A DNA stretch of 64,000 nt from Hirundichthys speculiger (GCA_018398805.1 JAGFBZ010001254.1:1612001-1676000), one strand, 5' to 3'; shown: positions 47,229-58,274, numbered from the stretch's first letter. A program made the numbers and translations. Notes: generated from the letters alone by a model not told the origin.

Positions 47229-48240
47229 TGATGAAGTGCTCCAAGACTCTGGTAAAGGTCTACATCATCTCCAAACTCCCCTTCTCATTCGACCCACAGA
47301 AGACAGCATTGCTTCTGCTCTGAGGCAACCTGAGCATGGAACTTATGGAAGATAAGAACACCCAAGTATGAATGCTGTTGGTTGACTTCACCTGAGCATT
47401 CAATAGGTTCACCCTCCAGAATCTGGTGCGCATGTTGAGCACCCTGGGAATCAGCATTCCTATGTATATCTTGCTATTGGACTTTCTTACTGACAGACCA
47501 CAGTCAGTGCAAGTAGGACACAGCATCCCCTCCATCTCACTGTTCATCAGCTCCCCCCAGGGTGTCTTGAGCCAACTATTGTTCACGCTGATGACAACTG
47601 CTGCACCACAGCTGCTTCTAATCATATCATCAAGTTTGCAGATGACACAATTGTAGTGGACCTTATCCAGGACACCAATGACTTGTCCTACAGAGAGGAG
47701 CTGAAGCAAGTGGTGGACTGTTACAGTGACAACAACCTGATCCTAAACATCACTGCACCCATCACCCCTAGTTAAACGGCCTCAGCAGCATTTGCACTTG
47801 CTGTCTCAGATGAGAAGAGCACATCTTCCCCCTTCCTTCCTGAACACCTCCTACTAAGTGTGCCGAGCAGCTTCATCTTCATCTGGTTTGGCAGCTACAG
47901 AACTTCAGACAGGAAATCAGTGCAGAGTGGTGAAGACAGCAGAGGGGATCATTGGGGCTTCTCTTTTGTCCATCCATCCATGACTTTGCACACAAATGCG
48001 ATCTGACAAGTACGCACAATATTCTCAGAGACTTCACTCACCCTCACTTTGGACTGTTCTCCCTGCTGCCCTCTGGGACGAGGTTTCGCAGCATCAGGGC
48101 CAAGACAGTCAGATTCTGCAACAGCTTAATTCCCAAGCTATCAGACTGCCCAGTCCACAGCAGCCCACCTTCCTTTCTCCCACTACGCACACAACTCCTG
48201 AATTGAGGGACAATAAAATAGCAATTCTAATCTATTCTTA
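47229..48240 (+). mobile_element. Rex1-like LINE, plus strand, 5'-truncated
   Basis: Starts within the palm (DPQKTALLLL) and runs to a short 3' end containing ACAATAAAATAGCAATTCTA. It belongs to the same family as the minus-strand copy at 42800-45120 but keeps the catalytic segment which that one lost. The 5' end is truncated; no target duplication was found. Confidence 0.8.
47270..48205 (+). pseudogene. Rex1-like reverse transcriptase pseudogene
   Basis: Readable pieces: LLVDFT, stop, AFNRF (47365-47410), LVRMLSTLGISIPMYILLLD then FLTDRPQSVQVGHSIPS (47420-47540), a broken SSPQGVLSQLLFTL block, HIIKFADDTIVVDLIQDTND (about 47625, both Asp intact), LSYREELKQVVDCYSDNNLI, and a C-terminal end with SLFTL-type and RFRSIRAKTVRFCNSLIPK blocks (48060-48140). 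The middle of the C-terminal domain is shortened and stops occur in every frame. Confidence 0.85.
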
Positions 48241-49428
48241 AAACCATTGTTTGTAACAGGTTGGAATTATACTTATTTTTGCTGCAAAATTGGGCAGTTT
48301 AACATGGGGATGATTTACACAGTTTTGGGGTCAGCTCCATCTTTTTCAAAACTGGAGACTGCTCCTTATTGTGGGGCATTATCACCAAGGTAATGAACAG
48401 ACATTCATGGAAACACAGTAAGAGACAACGTAAATGCCAAAGACCACAAAACTTCCTTGCGTATCTGGTTTTCTGCATGAGTCAAGTCTCAATTTTCAAG
48501 CGTGTCGACGTGGCAAGTCCCACCTCCTCTCTACACTAAGAGCAGCACTCAGTTTGAACCAATCTTCTATTTCTTGTATCTACACAGCATACCCTTTTAG
48601 GTAATAGCACATACATCTAACTTTTACTCTCTCATAGAAATCAATAAGCATATACTTGTTTCCTCAACAAGGCTTTTTTACATTCAAACTCAAGGTGCCT
48701 CGGTATTCTATGTAACTTCAGGGAGGGTTGCGCTTTTTTTTTCTAATTCTCTTGTGACACCTGTGGCCCCAGCCCATTGTGCTGAAAAGACAGGATGATT
48801 TTGATTTCAGCTTTGTGTCCTTGTAGTGTGGCTGGATGGACGTTGCTGACATAGATGCAGCTGAAATATACAATAGATGCTCTAGTCACATCCGAAAATA
48901 GCCAAACTGAATCCCCAATTAAAAAACCTTTATGCCTGCTTAGTAAGTCAATGTTTATCAAAGACAAACATATTAAGCCATACGAACCTCAACTCTTCAT
49001 TTGATTAAAGACAAACATAATCAAATACATAATGTAATCAAGGGTGTAACCAAGTTCTTCTAACCTTTAATTTTAAAAGAGATGACAAAGTTGCATATTT
49101 AAAGCAACGGAGCACATAGCATAGTTCTATATTATTTTACTACTACCTGAAGATGTTTTATTTATTTCTTCATTAATTCACTAGTTCATAGGTTGTTTTG
49201 TTGTTTTTTTTTTTGACCAGTGTGAAAGACATTTTTTTCTTGTGCACACTGACAAAAAAGAAAAGAAAAATTCAATTACATTTCTTTCCACGTACGTTTC
49301 AGAATTATAACACGGGACATGCTTACGAGAGGCCTCCCACTCAAAGACATTGCCTACTAAAAAGTGTGCAAATACAATAATTTTCTCTTGGAGTTAAACC
49401 GTTGTGTGATCTTAACATCCTCTTTACT
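48241..49428. other. Repeat-like but unassigned DNA, no gene
   Basis: AATAGCCAAACTGAATCCCC and AAAACCTTTATGCCTGCTTA (48897-48940) match the right part of repeat B. The rest, including AT-rich sequence to 49428, is not recognised. Confidence 0.4.
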
Positions 49429-49685
49429 CCCCTTGTCCTACGGGTCAAAAATGACCCACCCTACTAAAGCCCCAGAATAAAGCAGCTTAATTGAATTTTA
49501 AATCCAAAATCTATTTTGCATGATGAAACAATCTGTTATTTATCAATTCAACTCAATCCAATACATTCATCAAGTATTTTTTGTTACACAATACAAAAAG
49601 ATGATCACCAGTGATCATTATTACACTTTTTTTAAACCACAAACCAACACAAACCATAACACTTTTCTTTTACACAATTAAATCA

Positions 49686-50642
49686 TATTATTGAATTATA
49701 TAAATATGAAGTATTTACTTCTAAATTAATTATAATGATAGGTATAAAAAAAAACAAACAGTGAACAATCTGAGAATCAAGAGTGGTGGTGGGAGTAAAG
49801 GCAAACTTTGATGAGAAGACTGCTCTGCCTCTTGTTGCAAGGAGTGCAGGGGGGAGTTCAGGCTTATTCTTCTGAACAGTGCCAACCATGGTCATTTTCC
49901 TTTTCAGGAGCTACTGGCCGAGTTCACAGGAGGTGAAAAAATGGTCACTTGTAACATTGTGCCCCCTCAGTCCATCTGTCAATTTAAGCACAACCCTCAT
50001 CCCTTGGTTCTTCTCTGGCAGTTGGGTTTTGCATCACAGGCCACCCATATTTTGATGCCATATTTTGCTGTCTTGCTTGCCATATACTGCTGGAAAGGAC
50101 AGCAACCTTTCTGGCAAAACAAAAAAGAGATTACAATCACTGAATGTGAGTGTCACAGAAAACTGCATGAATCAACGATGTTCCATCAGAAAAAAAAAAC
50201 AAAAAAACATTTCTGGTAAGCAACATTGCATATATGACAATTAAAAAAGAATGGAACCAACTGCTCATCTACTGTGACTTCAGGTCCAGGGTTATAGAGG
50301 TATGGCAGACGTTCAACCCACTTGTCCCAGACCTCTCTGGTGGCTGCCAGTTTGTCTTTCACACGCCTTGCTGGTCTTGACTCACGGTTGTCAAATCTCA
50401 GCATTCTTGAGAAAGTGTGAAAGATCTTCAGCTGCATTGTGGCACAAAAAATTGCCCTTCCACTCTGCTTCCCAGAGACTATACGTAGCCTCACCACGAC
50501 CTATATATACACCTGCTAATATCAAAAGCCCTATGTAGCCACGCAGGTCAATCTCATTAATATTTTTCCAGATTTCTCCATATTTCCAGAAACCCTCCAA
50601 ATTTGTCAAATTTGTCAAATCCAAGTTCAATTTGTACATCAT
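49686..50642 (-). pseudogene. piggyBac transposase pseudogene
   Basis: A DDD transposase that normally excises cleanly at TTAA. From 50642: IDLRGYIGLLILAGVYIGRG, EATYSLWEAE, then a frame change, FCATMQLKIFHTFSRMLRFD, RESRPARRVKDKLAATREVW, DKWVERLPYLYNPGPEVTVD with the catalytic Asp of the VDEQL motif (about 50270). An unrelated stretch of about 150 bases follows. Next are CCPFQQYMASKTAKYGIKIW (about 50080), GHNVTSDHFFTS with the second catalytic Asp (about 49960), and TMVGTVQKNKPELPPALLAT to FAFTPTTTL (about 49780). The C-terminal part with the third Asp and the zinc-binding end is missing. Confidence 0.9.
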
Positions 50643-50655
50643 CCCAGATTCTTTG

Positions 50656-50694
50656 ATGTGTGTGTGTGTGTGTGGGTGTGTGTGTGTGGGTGTG

Positions 50695-50725
<31 letters not shown>
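50656..50725 (+). repeat. TG microsatellite inside piggyBac
   Basis: About 70 bases of TG with a few GG and CG interruptions, lying just upstream of the transposase start on the minus strand. Confidence 0.95.
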
Positions 50726-51519
50726 TAGAGAGAGTTTGTGTGGTCTTTGAACTGTTTTCTGGTGTTTAAATGCTTTTATAATTCACGGGTCAAAAATGAC
50801 CCATAAGACAATCTTTGTACCCCAGTGGTGTACAGCCACATGGAAACAAACGAAAACAAAGAATCACTCTGATTGGGTTATTTTAGGAATAGTTATAACA
50901 TTTCAATTTGTAAAAAGATGGTTTAAGATATTTTTCTCTACAGCTAAACACAGTAGTGCGTCACTTTTGACCCGCAAGACAACACAAGGGTTTATTCATT
51001 ATTCATTATGTAAGTGTACATTGAATATTGTTGTAGTAAAAAAGCAGTACCGACAAGATAAATAGTTAGAAATTGTGAAGTGGCAATGTATTCCTAACTT
51101 GTTGTTTTGTGTGAGGCAGCATCAGTGTGACATGACCCATTAAGAATAACACATGCAACCCTTAAGCATCTTTATTTTTCTAACTCTGTTCATGTATTTT
51201 ACCTCTTAACCCTAACTGTTTCTGAGTGGGAGTAAATTAAAAAGTGAGGCATCACAAGTGGAATCTCAGTAAGAAAGTGAAAAGTGGAAAAAGTCAATGT
51301 GGATAGGTTGTGAACAATCCCACGACTCTAGCAAGGGAGTCAGTACACTAAGGGCCCGATCTTCTGCCAGATCTCCTAAAGCCGCTATTTAGGGATAGTT
51401 GGTAGCGGGAGGGGGGTTCCCGCGCAAAGAACGCAATCTACCACCTCGCTAAACCTGCTATCTCCCCTGCGCTACCTACTGCATTATGCATAGGAGTGGT
51501 TAGGGCGTGATTAGCAGGT

Positions 51520-51542
51520 AGCGGGTGGTCAGACCACCCGCT
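51520..51542. repeat. Perfect hairpin, 11-bp arms, 1-base loop
   Basis: AGCGGGTGGTC, A, GACCACCCGCT. It lies 168 bp from the left end of the Harbinger element. The right half begins exactly at the sequence shared with the 13.6-kb remnant. Confidence 0.95.
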
Positions 51543-52224
51543 ACCCGCTACCCTAAACCCGTGATCGCAACATACCGAGTTTGCAGAAAGGGCAAAAGAC
51601 ACGCCCATTGCCACACCTACAAAGTGAGTAAGGGAGTCTGCATATTGGGTTGCGGCATTAGGAAGCGAAAGATTACATTAGCGGTTAGCGAAGGTTCATA
51701 TAAACCTTTTCGACTTAGAAATTGTGGACATGCGCCCCCTAGTAGCCCCGCCATAACTGGACTGTGCGGTGCTCCACCAACTAACCCAAACACAGCAGCG
51801 TGGAGGATCTGTTACGGATAACGCAGACATGTCTTGGATTGATGATGTTAGGCAGTGGCCTCCACTTACAGATGAAGGTAGTTTATGGCTGTTTTTAATG
51901 ATTGGTTATGGAAATAGCATGATCTATTCCCATAACCAAACACTAAAAACTGTTGGAACGCTGCAACGCTGGTTATAACTAACGTCAACAAGCCATAAAG
52001 ATTATGCTACTGTAACATTAACGCTAGCGGTAAATTAGGCTATGTGTTAATGTTATATTTAATTTATTTTATCATTCTCCTAATTCATTTATTCATTCAT
52101 TGATTTATAGGCTTGTGCTAGTGCCGAGGGCTACAGTAGCCTCATACTGCTGTTCTTTCAGCCAGAATCGTCCGGGACTCTCAGTGAGACTATGAGTAGT
52201 ACGAGATTGAATGTTAACGAAAAC

Positions 52225-52437
52225 TCACCCGGCTGTATTCATTTGGAACAAAGTCCTTTCTGTTGATATTTTCACCCACGTCTTCCTAACTTCTTGTTCT
52301 GCAAACAAGGCAGTCTTCGTGCAGTAAAGGCTTGTGTGTATTTCACATACTTTCTTCTTCTTCATTGTTGAATTTTTCACGCCATTGTTGGCACAGTTTA
52401 TGACGGAACATGTATTCCCACTCGACCGACTCGACAT
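52225..52437 (-). pseudogene. Possible THAP-like fragment in the Harbinger element
   Basis: From an ATG at 52437 the minus strand reads MSSRSSGNTCSVINCANNGV, then KVCEIHTSLYCTKT and KTWVKISTERTLFQMN. The CSVINC pair, the C..H-like CEIH and a Trp near the right place recall the start of C2CH THAP DNA-binding domains in fish transposon proteins. The final C..H pair is absent. This is a weak call; it could be chance or another zinc-binding fold. Confidence 0.35.
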
Positions 52438-52750
52438 TATAAAAATATATATTTGTAGAAAGAGAAAAACACTGGTTAATCTGCGAGCCGGTGAAAGTGT
52501 CGCTCTGTAGCACAACCCAGCAATGGCGGACGGGGTACTTCTGGGGGGCTGGCCCGAAAAGGTCTATACCTGGAATTTGCTGGCAGCGGCTAGCAGGAAG
52601 TGTACGATCGGGGCCTAAGGCTATTAATCACACCTCTTTCATTATCCTAAGCTTTGGCTCCATTAGCCAAATCAACGTGCACACCACCATGTAGTGAGAC
52701 TTCAAATGTAAACATTGTGATAGATGTATCAAAACATAACATCGAACACC

Positions 52751-52946
52751 AGGCCACCTGGGCAGGCGGCCCATGTACAGAGGCTACAGTCCTCGATGCA
52801 GCGGTCGCGGGTTTGACTTTCAGCCCGTGTGATCCTTTGCTATATGTCTTCCCTGTTCTCTCAATCTGCCCCCTTTCTTGTCTTTCTTCACTGTGAATAA
52901 AGACCACTAGTGCCAAAAAAAACAAAACAAAACAAAAAAAAAAAAA
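52751..52946 (+). repeat. tRNA-headed SINE, copy 2, with target duplication
   Basis: Block order: CACCTGGGCAGGCGGCCCAT, GGCTACAGTCCTCGATGCAG, a B-box-like GGGTTTGACTTTC (52808), TGTCTTCCCTG, ACTGTGAATAAAGACCACTA, then an A-rich tail ending 52946. The 12-bp flanks ACATCGAACACC (52739-52750) and ACATTGAACACC (52947-52958) differ at one base, proving retrotransposition and fixing both ends. The A-rich tail suggests an L1-type or similar partner, unlike the SINE at 4279. Confidence 0.85.
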
Positions 52947-55096
52947 ACATTGAACACCAACATTGTGCAGTGAGACATAAGCTGAATCTCCATAAACTAC
53001 ATATCTTAAGAAAAGTGAGAGTCAGGAAAATGTAATCTGTCTTCCAATTTCTTGGCTGTATCTTTTGGAGGAAGATACAAAGACATGCCCTCCAAAGACC
53101 TCAGCAGACCAAGCGTTGGTGAATTGAGACACTAACCATCTGAGAAAGGAAAATGCACAACAACTTCACTCCAACTGGCTGCATCCTCTGTCTCATCTGT
53201 GTATTGTTATCACTCTCCACTGCTGTAAAAGTGTGAGTGTCATGAAGCATCTTTTAACCCACAGCGCTGCAAGCACTTGGCATGTGTCTTCACTCGCTGA
53301 GCAACTGATTCATAAGACAGGCTAACCAGCCTGAAGGAAAAATATCCTGTACTTTTCCTCACTTCAATTCTCCTTCATTAGAGCCATGATTGGCTCAGAC
53401 GTCCCGGGAGATAGCCATATTAAGGACCAAAATACCATTGGTCTTCTGTCTCTGAGCTGACAGCCAGTTGTCGGGGTTTATAATCTAGCAGTGACTTCAA
53501 GAAATCTAATGAATCAAATCACCGTCACTCACTGTTCAAAGTCCATCCCTCTTGGCATAATCTGTCGACTCTGCCCCCGAGCTGTGAGAGATGAAGACAG
53601 TGAGACAGGAAGAGAGGTTGTGTTTTTCAGGGTGGCAATAGAGAGGAAAAGAAAGGTGCAAAAAGAAAGAAGTGTTTCATCAACTTTAGAGAAAGACAAT
53701 CTTCTTTAATGCAGGTGAAATATATTGGTCTATCGCTACATATGAAAATTAACACTCAAATTGTCAGGTCTTGTGAATCAGCCTTTGAGTTTTGATGAGC
53801 CAGGCCAGCTTTACGCAAATGTGTGTCGAAGCATAAACCTGGAAAGTCTGAATCCCATAAAAGATCGAGTTGTGATTTGTTCTGGACTGTGGTGCCATAC
53901 TAAATGCTCTAGCTGAACTGTATCTAAAGGTCAGATATTGACTCTAATATGTCTCCATTATCCCACTCATTAACCTCGTGATGGCGTACGGGGATTTTGA
54001 GAATGGGATCGGAGCCAGAGAGGGAGACACAAGCCACAAAAGAAGTTGCTGTCACTAGATGGACAGTGGAACAGTGGACTGGGGAACCAGCCAACCAGTC
54101 TGCTATTGATCTATGTGGATTAGGAGCTCCTTGTCTTTGCGGTACATCTCCCTCAACTGGCAGATTATTACAGGCTTTGCTGTGATTTGGGCCTCGAAAT
54201 GACTCCCAGCACAATAACTTTGTGTGGCAGAGACATATCTAATAAGATACCAATAAGCTCACAGAGAGAGAAAATGGGAAGAGTGGTAAAGAAAGGATTT
54301 TTGGAAAGCTTCCGGCAATGGGAGGCAATCTCATTTCTTTCTCTCCTTTCTCATTTTTTCCTTTATTTTTTTTCCCAATCTAATTTCCCTTTAATTCTGA
54401 AATTGCACAAGTGGGATTTACAAAAACAGATTGACTGTTTTTATTAGTTCAGCATATCATTAAACATGCATACGCTTGCGAAGCTGGAGAGGTTTTTTTT
54501 TCTTCTGTATGTGCCCCATACAGCCACTGCAAATGGGACTTCAAATTTCACTCATTAGGGCTGATGGGAGAGACAAACCATCAAGGGCTAAGTCCAGAAT
54601 GCTACTCCTCTGCATCCAATCCTTAATCTGCACGCAGAGCACTTGATGTCAGCCAAATACGGCAGAAGGAGATGAGAATTCTGTGCCAGGGATGACTTAG
54701 TACATAATTAAGGCTCTGGCTCAGGAATGGCAAATCAACTTGCTTCATTTCCCAAAGGAGTCATAAGGAGAAGTTAGGGAGGATAAAGGCAACAAAAATA
54801 CTTGTTTCCAGTTGCCGTCTGCAACACACGGTTGTGAGGTTTTTATGAAATACACAAACATATAGAACTGTGCACAAATCAAAGAATTGCCAAAAAAAAA
54901 AAGTTTGCTGACAGAAGTTACTTCACAATCGATGGCTGAATTACTGTGATAGGAGATCAAGGAGTTAAAGCCTTTGAGCCTTGCTTCAAATTAAAAACAC
55001 TATGGTCTAAACACGGATGCCTTTTGGAAGTGCTCTGCCTTTTCTAGTACTCCGTGTAAAGAATTCTCTCTTTCATTTTCTCCTCTCTCTCTTCAA

Positions 55097-55116
55097 CCCC
55101 CCCCCCTCCCCCCCCC
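55097..55116 (+). repeat. C tract broken by one T
   Basis: Ten C, one T, nine C, within a CT-rich run (55070-55125). The complementary strand could form a quadruplex. Confidence 0.85.
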
Positions 55117-55891
55117 AACCCTCATCAGACCTCAGCCTCCACTGATGATGCCCCGAAGGAGAGCCTGTGTGAGTTGCATACCAAGCAGAACGAGGGTTCT
55201 TTAAAAGCAGGCGGCCAAAGATGTCGAGAGGGAGTATCAAACACCCTGCTGAATATGCATATATAAATGACCTGTTCGGTAATCATGAACAACCACACTG
55301 TAACTTTACTGGGGGCTGTTTTGACGCAGCTGGGCCAAAGCCCCATCAGTCCCACAAACATGTCTTTCATATCAGTGGTTTGGAGGCATGTTTGTACACT
55401 TTGCGGACGAACCTTAGAATAGAGCAGAATACAGGCCTGACGTAGTTTGTTTCTTCAAAGGGTCACCATCTCTGATTACAACTTAATATTCTGCTTGTGC
55501 AGTAGCTCAGCTGTGGTGCCTATAGCATCTAGCATGATCATTTTGATTGCTTGCTTCGTTGGTGCCTCTGCAAAAAAAAAAAGGTCTCTCTGTGATAATA
55601 GTGCTGTTTCATTTTAACTGCATAGTGAAGGAAGATTCCTTCATAGAATACATCATAATGGGGTATGTATTATAAAAAGATGCTTACATCCGAACTACTT
55701 GCAAATGACTATACGATTTTTCTCTGTGCATGCTGCTAACAAACCCTTTTCTTTTTTTCTTACATCATAAATTAATTTCATTATGGTGCCAATGACTGAT
55801 GCAAAAGAAATTACAGGAGGGAGGGAGGTGTCATTGTTAGACAGGTGTCTTAAGGTCATAAGAACAAGTGAAACCATTTAAATTAGAGTAA

Positions 55892-55928
55892 TTTTTCCTT
55901 TACTCTAAATGTTAGAGTAAAGGAAAAA
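55892..55928. repeat. Perfect hairpin, 17-bp arms, 3-base loop
   Basis: TTTTTCCTTTACTCTAA (55892-55908), ATG, then the exact complement TTAGAGTAAAGGAAAAA. A third TTAGAGTAA copy lies just upstream at 55883, so the arm was probably made by copying and inverting neighbouring bases. Confidence 0.95.
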
Positions 55929-57174
55929 AAATACTCATTGCTGATAATAAGATGGAGAAATAGCAGCAGTGTTCAGCATTGTTCCTGTTCCAATAGCTTA
56001 GTCCAAGACTGGATATTCACCTTTTCACCTTCTGTAGTTTCACTTTTAAGACCATAGTTCAGGTGTGTCATATGTCAAACCCTTTTCTATGTGATTCCTC
56101 TTTCCTCTGACTTGGTTTCTTAAAGGGGGAAAAAAAAGTTCAGTTTAGAAATAAGAAATAAAAACTACTTTGTTAACAGTTTAGCTCTGATGAAGTCTCC
56201 ATGTTATATGCTCATTAGAAGATTACACTCAAAAGCAAATTAAGATGTTTAACTAAAAAAGTCTAATATAAATCCAAACCAGAATAATCCTAGTCAACTT
56301 CCAGAACCACAAGTAGAAAAACAAAAGGCTCATCTCATTTGTTCAATCTGTGCCTCCTTGTTTCTTCTCTTTTAACCCTCCTGCCTGTAACCTGGATCTG
56401 ATCTTTGTAAAATATTTTGCAAGATGTCTTTATTCCTAAAATGCATCTGAAGGAGAGCGGAGTGAGCAGACTTGTTGGAAGAGGCATAACAGGAGCTATG
56501 GGGGAGGAAACATCAGTGTGTCATTTGCCAGAGTCTTTCCGGCATCAGCGACGTCTAAAGGAGACATGACACCTGAATCCCACATAGAAAATTGAAATGG
56601 AATAAAAGTTTTAGTCTCGAACACGTTTATCTGACATTGTTAATAAAACACAGCTGCATGCTACAACAAAACAACAGTTCGATGGTGCAGTGGTGTTGCA
56701 CATCATATTTAATCAAACTTGATTTAACGTACCGACTCCAAAGCGAGGATCTCTCAGTTCTACCAAGACTCTCTCCTCCTGTCGGCTGTCTGCTCCTTCG
56801 CACGTGTATTAGGTGGAAGATACTAAGATGTGACGAGAGGCGTGCAAACTGGGAAATGAAATATGGAAAAACTGATGAAACAAGGATTTTACAAAGGACA
56901 AAGAAAAGCAGGAGGTATAAATACACTGATACAAACAGCAAACGGGAATGTGGTGTAAAACAAGAACAGGGAGCACAACTAATGAATATGCATCAGTGAA
57001 ACTACTTTTAAACCAATTAAATAAAATTGACCAAAATATAAAAAAATCTCTGAAAAAGCTATGAATCCCAACTCAAATCTAAATTAGACAGGGAAAAAAA
57101 AGTCAAACTACAACAATCCAAATCTGTTTTACATCTTTTGCCTTATTTTTTTATCGTTACCTTGGAACAGAGGA

Positions 57175-57261
57175 GGGCAGCACGGTGGCTCGGTGGTTAG
57201 CAGAGTTACCTCACAGTCAGAGAGTTTCTGCTTTGAACCCCATTGGGGGGCTTTTGTGTGG
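57175..57261 (+). repeat. tRNA-derived SINE, 5' part (split by solo LTR)
   Basis: GGGCAGCACGGTGGCTCGGT then GGTTAGCAGAGTTACCTCAC contains an A box (TGGCTCGGTGG) and CTTTGAACCCC serves as a B box. This is a very common fish repeat with the later block TTTGTGTGGAGTTTGCATG. Here it is cut after TTTGTGTGG and resumes at 57988 (GTGTAGAGTTTGCATG). Confidence 0.75.
57256..57261 (+). repeat. Target-site duplication of solo LTR, left
   Basis: GTGTGG, matched at 5 of 6 by GTGTAG at 57988-57993. Confidence 0.65.
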
Positions 57262-57987
57262 TATTAGGTTGGAAATGTCTTATTCTCAGGTCCAGAATTA
57301 ATGCAGTTAGTGGTTTTCATTTTGTATAGTTACACACTAGTTTCATATTGGTATTAATATTGTTATTGATAACATTATTAATATTATGGTGTTGGAAGTA
57401 TGAACGACAACATCTTTCACGTTATATCATACTGTTTTATTATTGTTCATTGTCTTTAATCTTATTATTGTTTTGTTTATTGCAAAACTCTAATTTCAAC
57501 ATCACAGTGTTTTAGAATTGTTTGAAGGTATATTTAACTTCACTTTATATTAGAAATGTAGCAAATTAGCCCAGTTGTAGACAGTTAAAACACATGGTTG
57601 AGACAAAGAGCTGACCAGGTGAGCAAGATGGTGGTGGATGGGAGGTGTAGTTTTTCTTCTTCTCCAGGGAATGCCGGCAGCAGATTGGATCAGAAGAGGA
57701 TCACATTGCGGCGACAGATTGGAGAAACAAGAGAAGGACCAGACCGGCCAATGGGAGAGCCAAGTCTAAACCGCGGCTCCTCCCCATCTAGTGACGCAGA
57801 TTTCTGTATAAATTGTTGTTGTTTTGTTTCGTTTCATCCACACTCCTTCTTGCTGGAGACTGCCTCTGTGAGGGAGCCACGATATCACATGTATTGCATT
57901 TAAACATCTGTGTTGTACTTAGCTGACCAAGATTCTCCTTTCCAACAAAGAATATGCAGCCAAAACCTTTGAGGAAAGAATCCAACA
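57262..57987 (+). mobile_element. Solo LTR of a retrotransposon, 726 bp
   Basis: It starts TATTAGGTTGGAAATG (TG changed to TA) and ends GAATCCAACA, short inverted ends (GTTGG/CCAAC) as in LTRs. TATAAA lies at 57807-57812, preceded by GC-rich DNA (57600-57790) and AT-rich U3-like DNA. It interrupts the SINE precisely, with a 6-bp duplication. No internal coding region is present, so it is a recombined solo LTR. The family (gypsy, BEL or retrovirus-like) cannot be decided. Confidence 0.7.
57807..57812 (+). promoter_or_regulatory. TATA box of the solo LTR
   Basis: TATAAA, 175 bp before the LTR end and following TAGTGACGCAGATTTC. It is the only TATA-type site well placed for an R start. Confidence 0.5.
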
Positions 57988-58264
57988 GTGTAGAGTTTGC
58001 ATGTTCTCCCATGCTTGAGTGGCTTTTTCCAGCTACTCCTCCCACAGTCCAAAGACATGCATGTTGGGTTGGTGGATGGTGGTTCTAGGAATTGTGTGTG
58101 AGAGTGCAGTGTTGTACTCTCACAGGGCTACATGTGGCCCTGTGATGGACTGGTGACTCATCCTGAGTGTACCATTGCCTTTTGCCCAGAGAGGGCTGGG
58201 ATTTGGCCCCAGCAAGTCGCCGTGAGCCTTTATAAAACTAAACAGGTTTGAATAACGGATAGAA
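57988..58264 (+). repeat. tRNA-derived SINE, 3' part (split by solo LTR)
   Basis: The interrupted repeat continues: AGAGTTTGCATGTTCTCCC, CTCCCACAGTCCAAAGACAT, CCCTGTGATGGACTGGTGAC, CAGAGAGGGCTGGGATTTGG, then TAACGGATAGAAC where the usual copies end in a GGATGG repeat. Confidence 0.75.
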
Positions 58265-58274
58265 CAAAAAACTT

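Larger units (their letters stand above)
49429..50990 (-). mobile_element. piggyBac transposon, decayed
   Basis: The left end CCCCTTGTCCTACGGGTCAA and the inverted right end (CCCTTGTGTTGTCTTGCGGG, from 50990) match each other and the CCCTTGTGTTGTC type of fish piggyBac elements. The GGGTCA...TGACCC palindrome is present at both ends and once more inside (50787-50802). The interior codes for a piggyBac transposase on the minus strand. The expected TTAA target is not intact (TTTA on the right). Confidence 0.85.
51352..52615. mobile_element. PIF/Harbinger-type transposon with intact ends
   Basis: Ends GGGCCCGATC (left) and, inverted, GGCCCCGATC (right) are flanked by the same trinucleotide, TAA (51349-51351 and 52616-52618). 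A 3-bp TWA duplication is the hallmark of PIF/Harbinger elements. The length is 1264 bp, too short for both standard proteins, and no DDE nuclease frame is recognised, so it is non-autonomous. The left arm holds a strong hairpin. A related remnant lies at 13627-14175. Confidence 0.75.
52959..57174. other. Unique DNA, possible conserved block, no gene
   Basis: No coding sequence is recognised. 54540-54760 has even composition with TAATTAAGGC and GATGACTTAGTAC motifs and could be conserved. A C tract lies at 55097-55116 and a hairpin at 55892-55928. The frame at 56592-56999 (135 residues) and its antisense have no domain I recognise. Confidence 0.4.
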
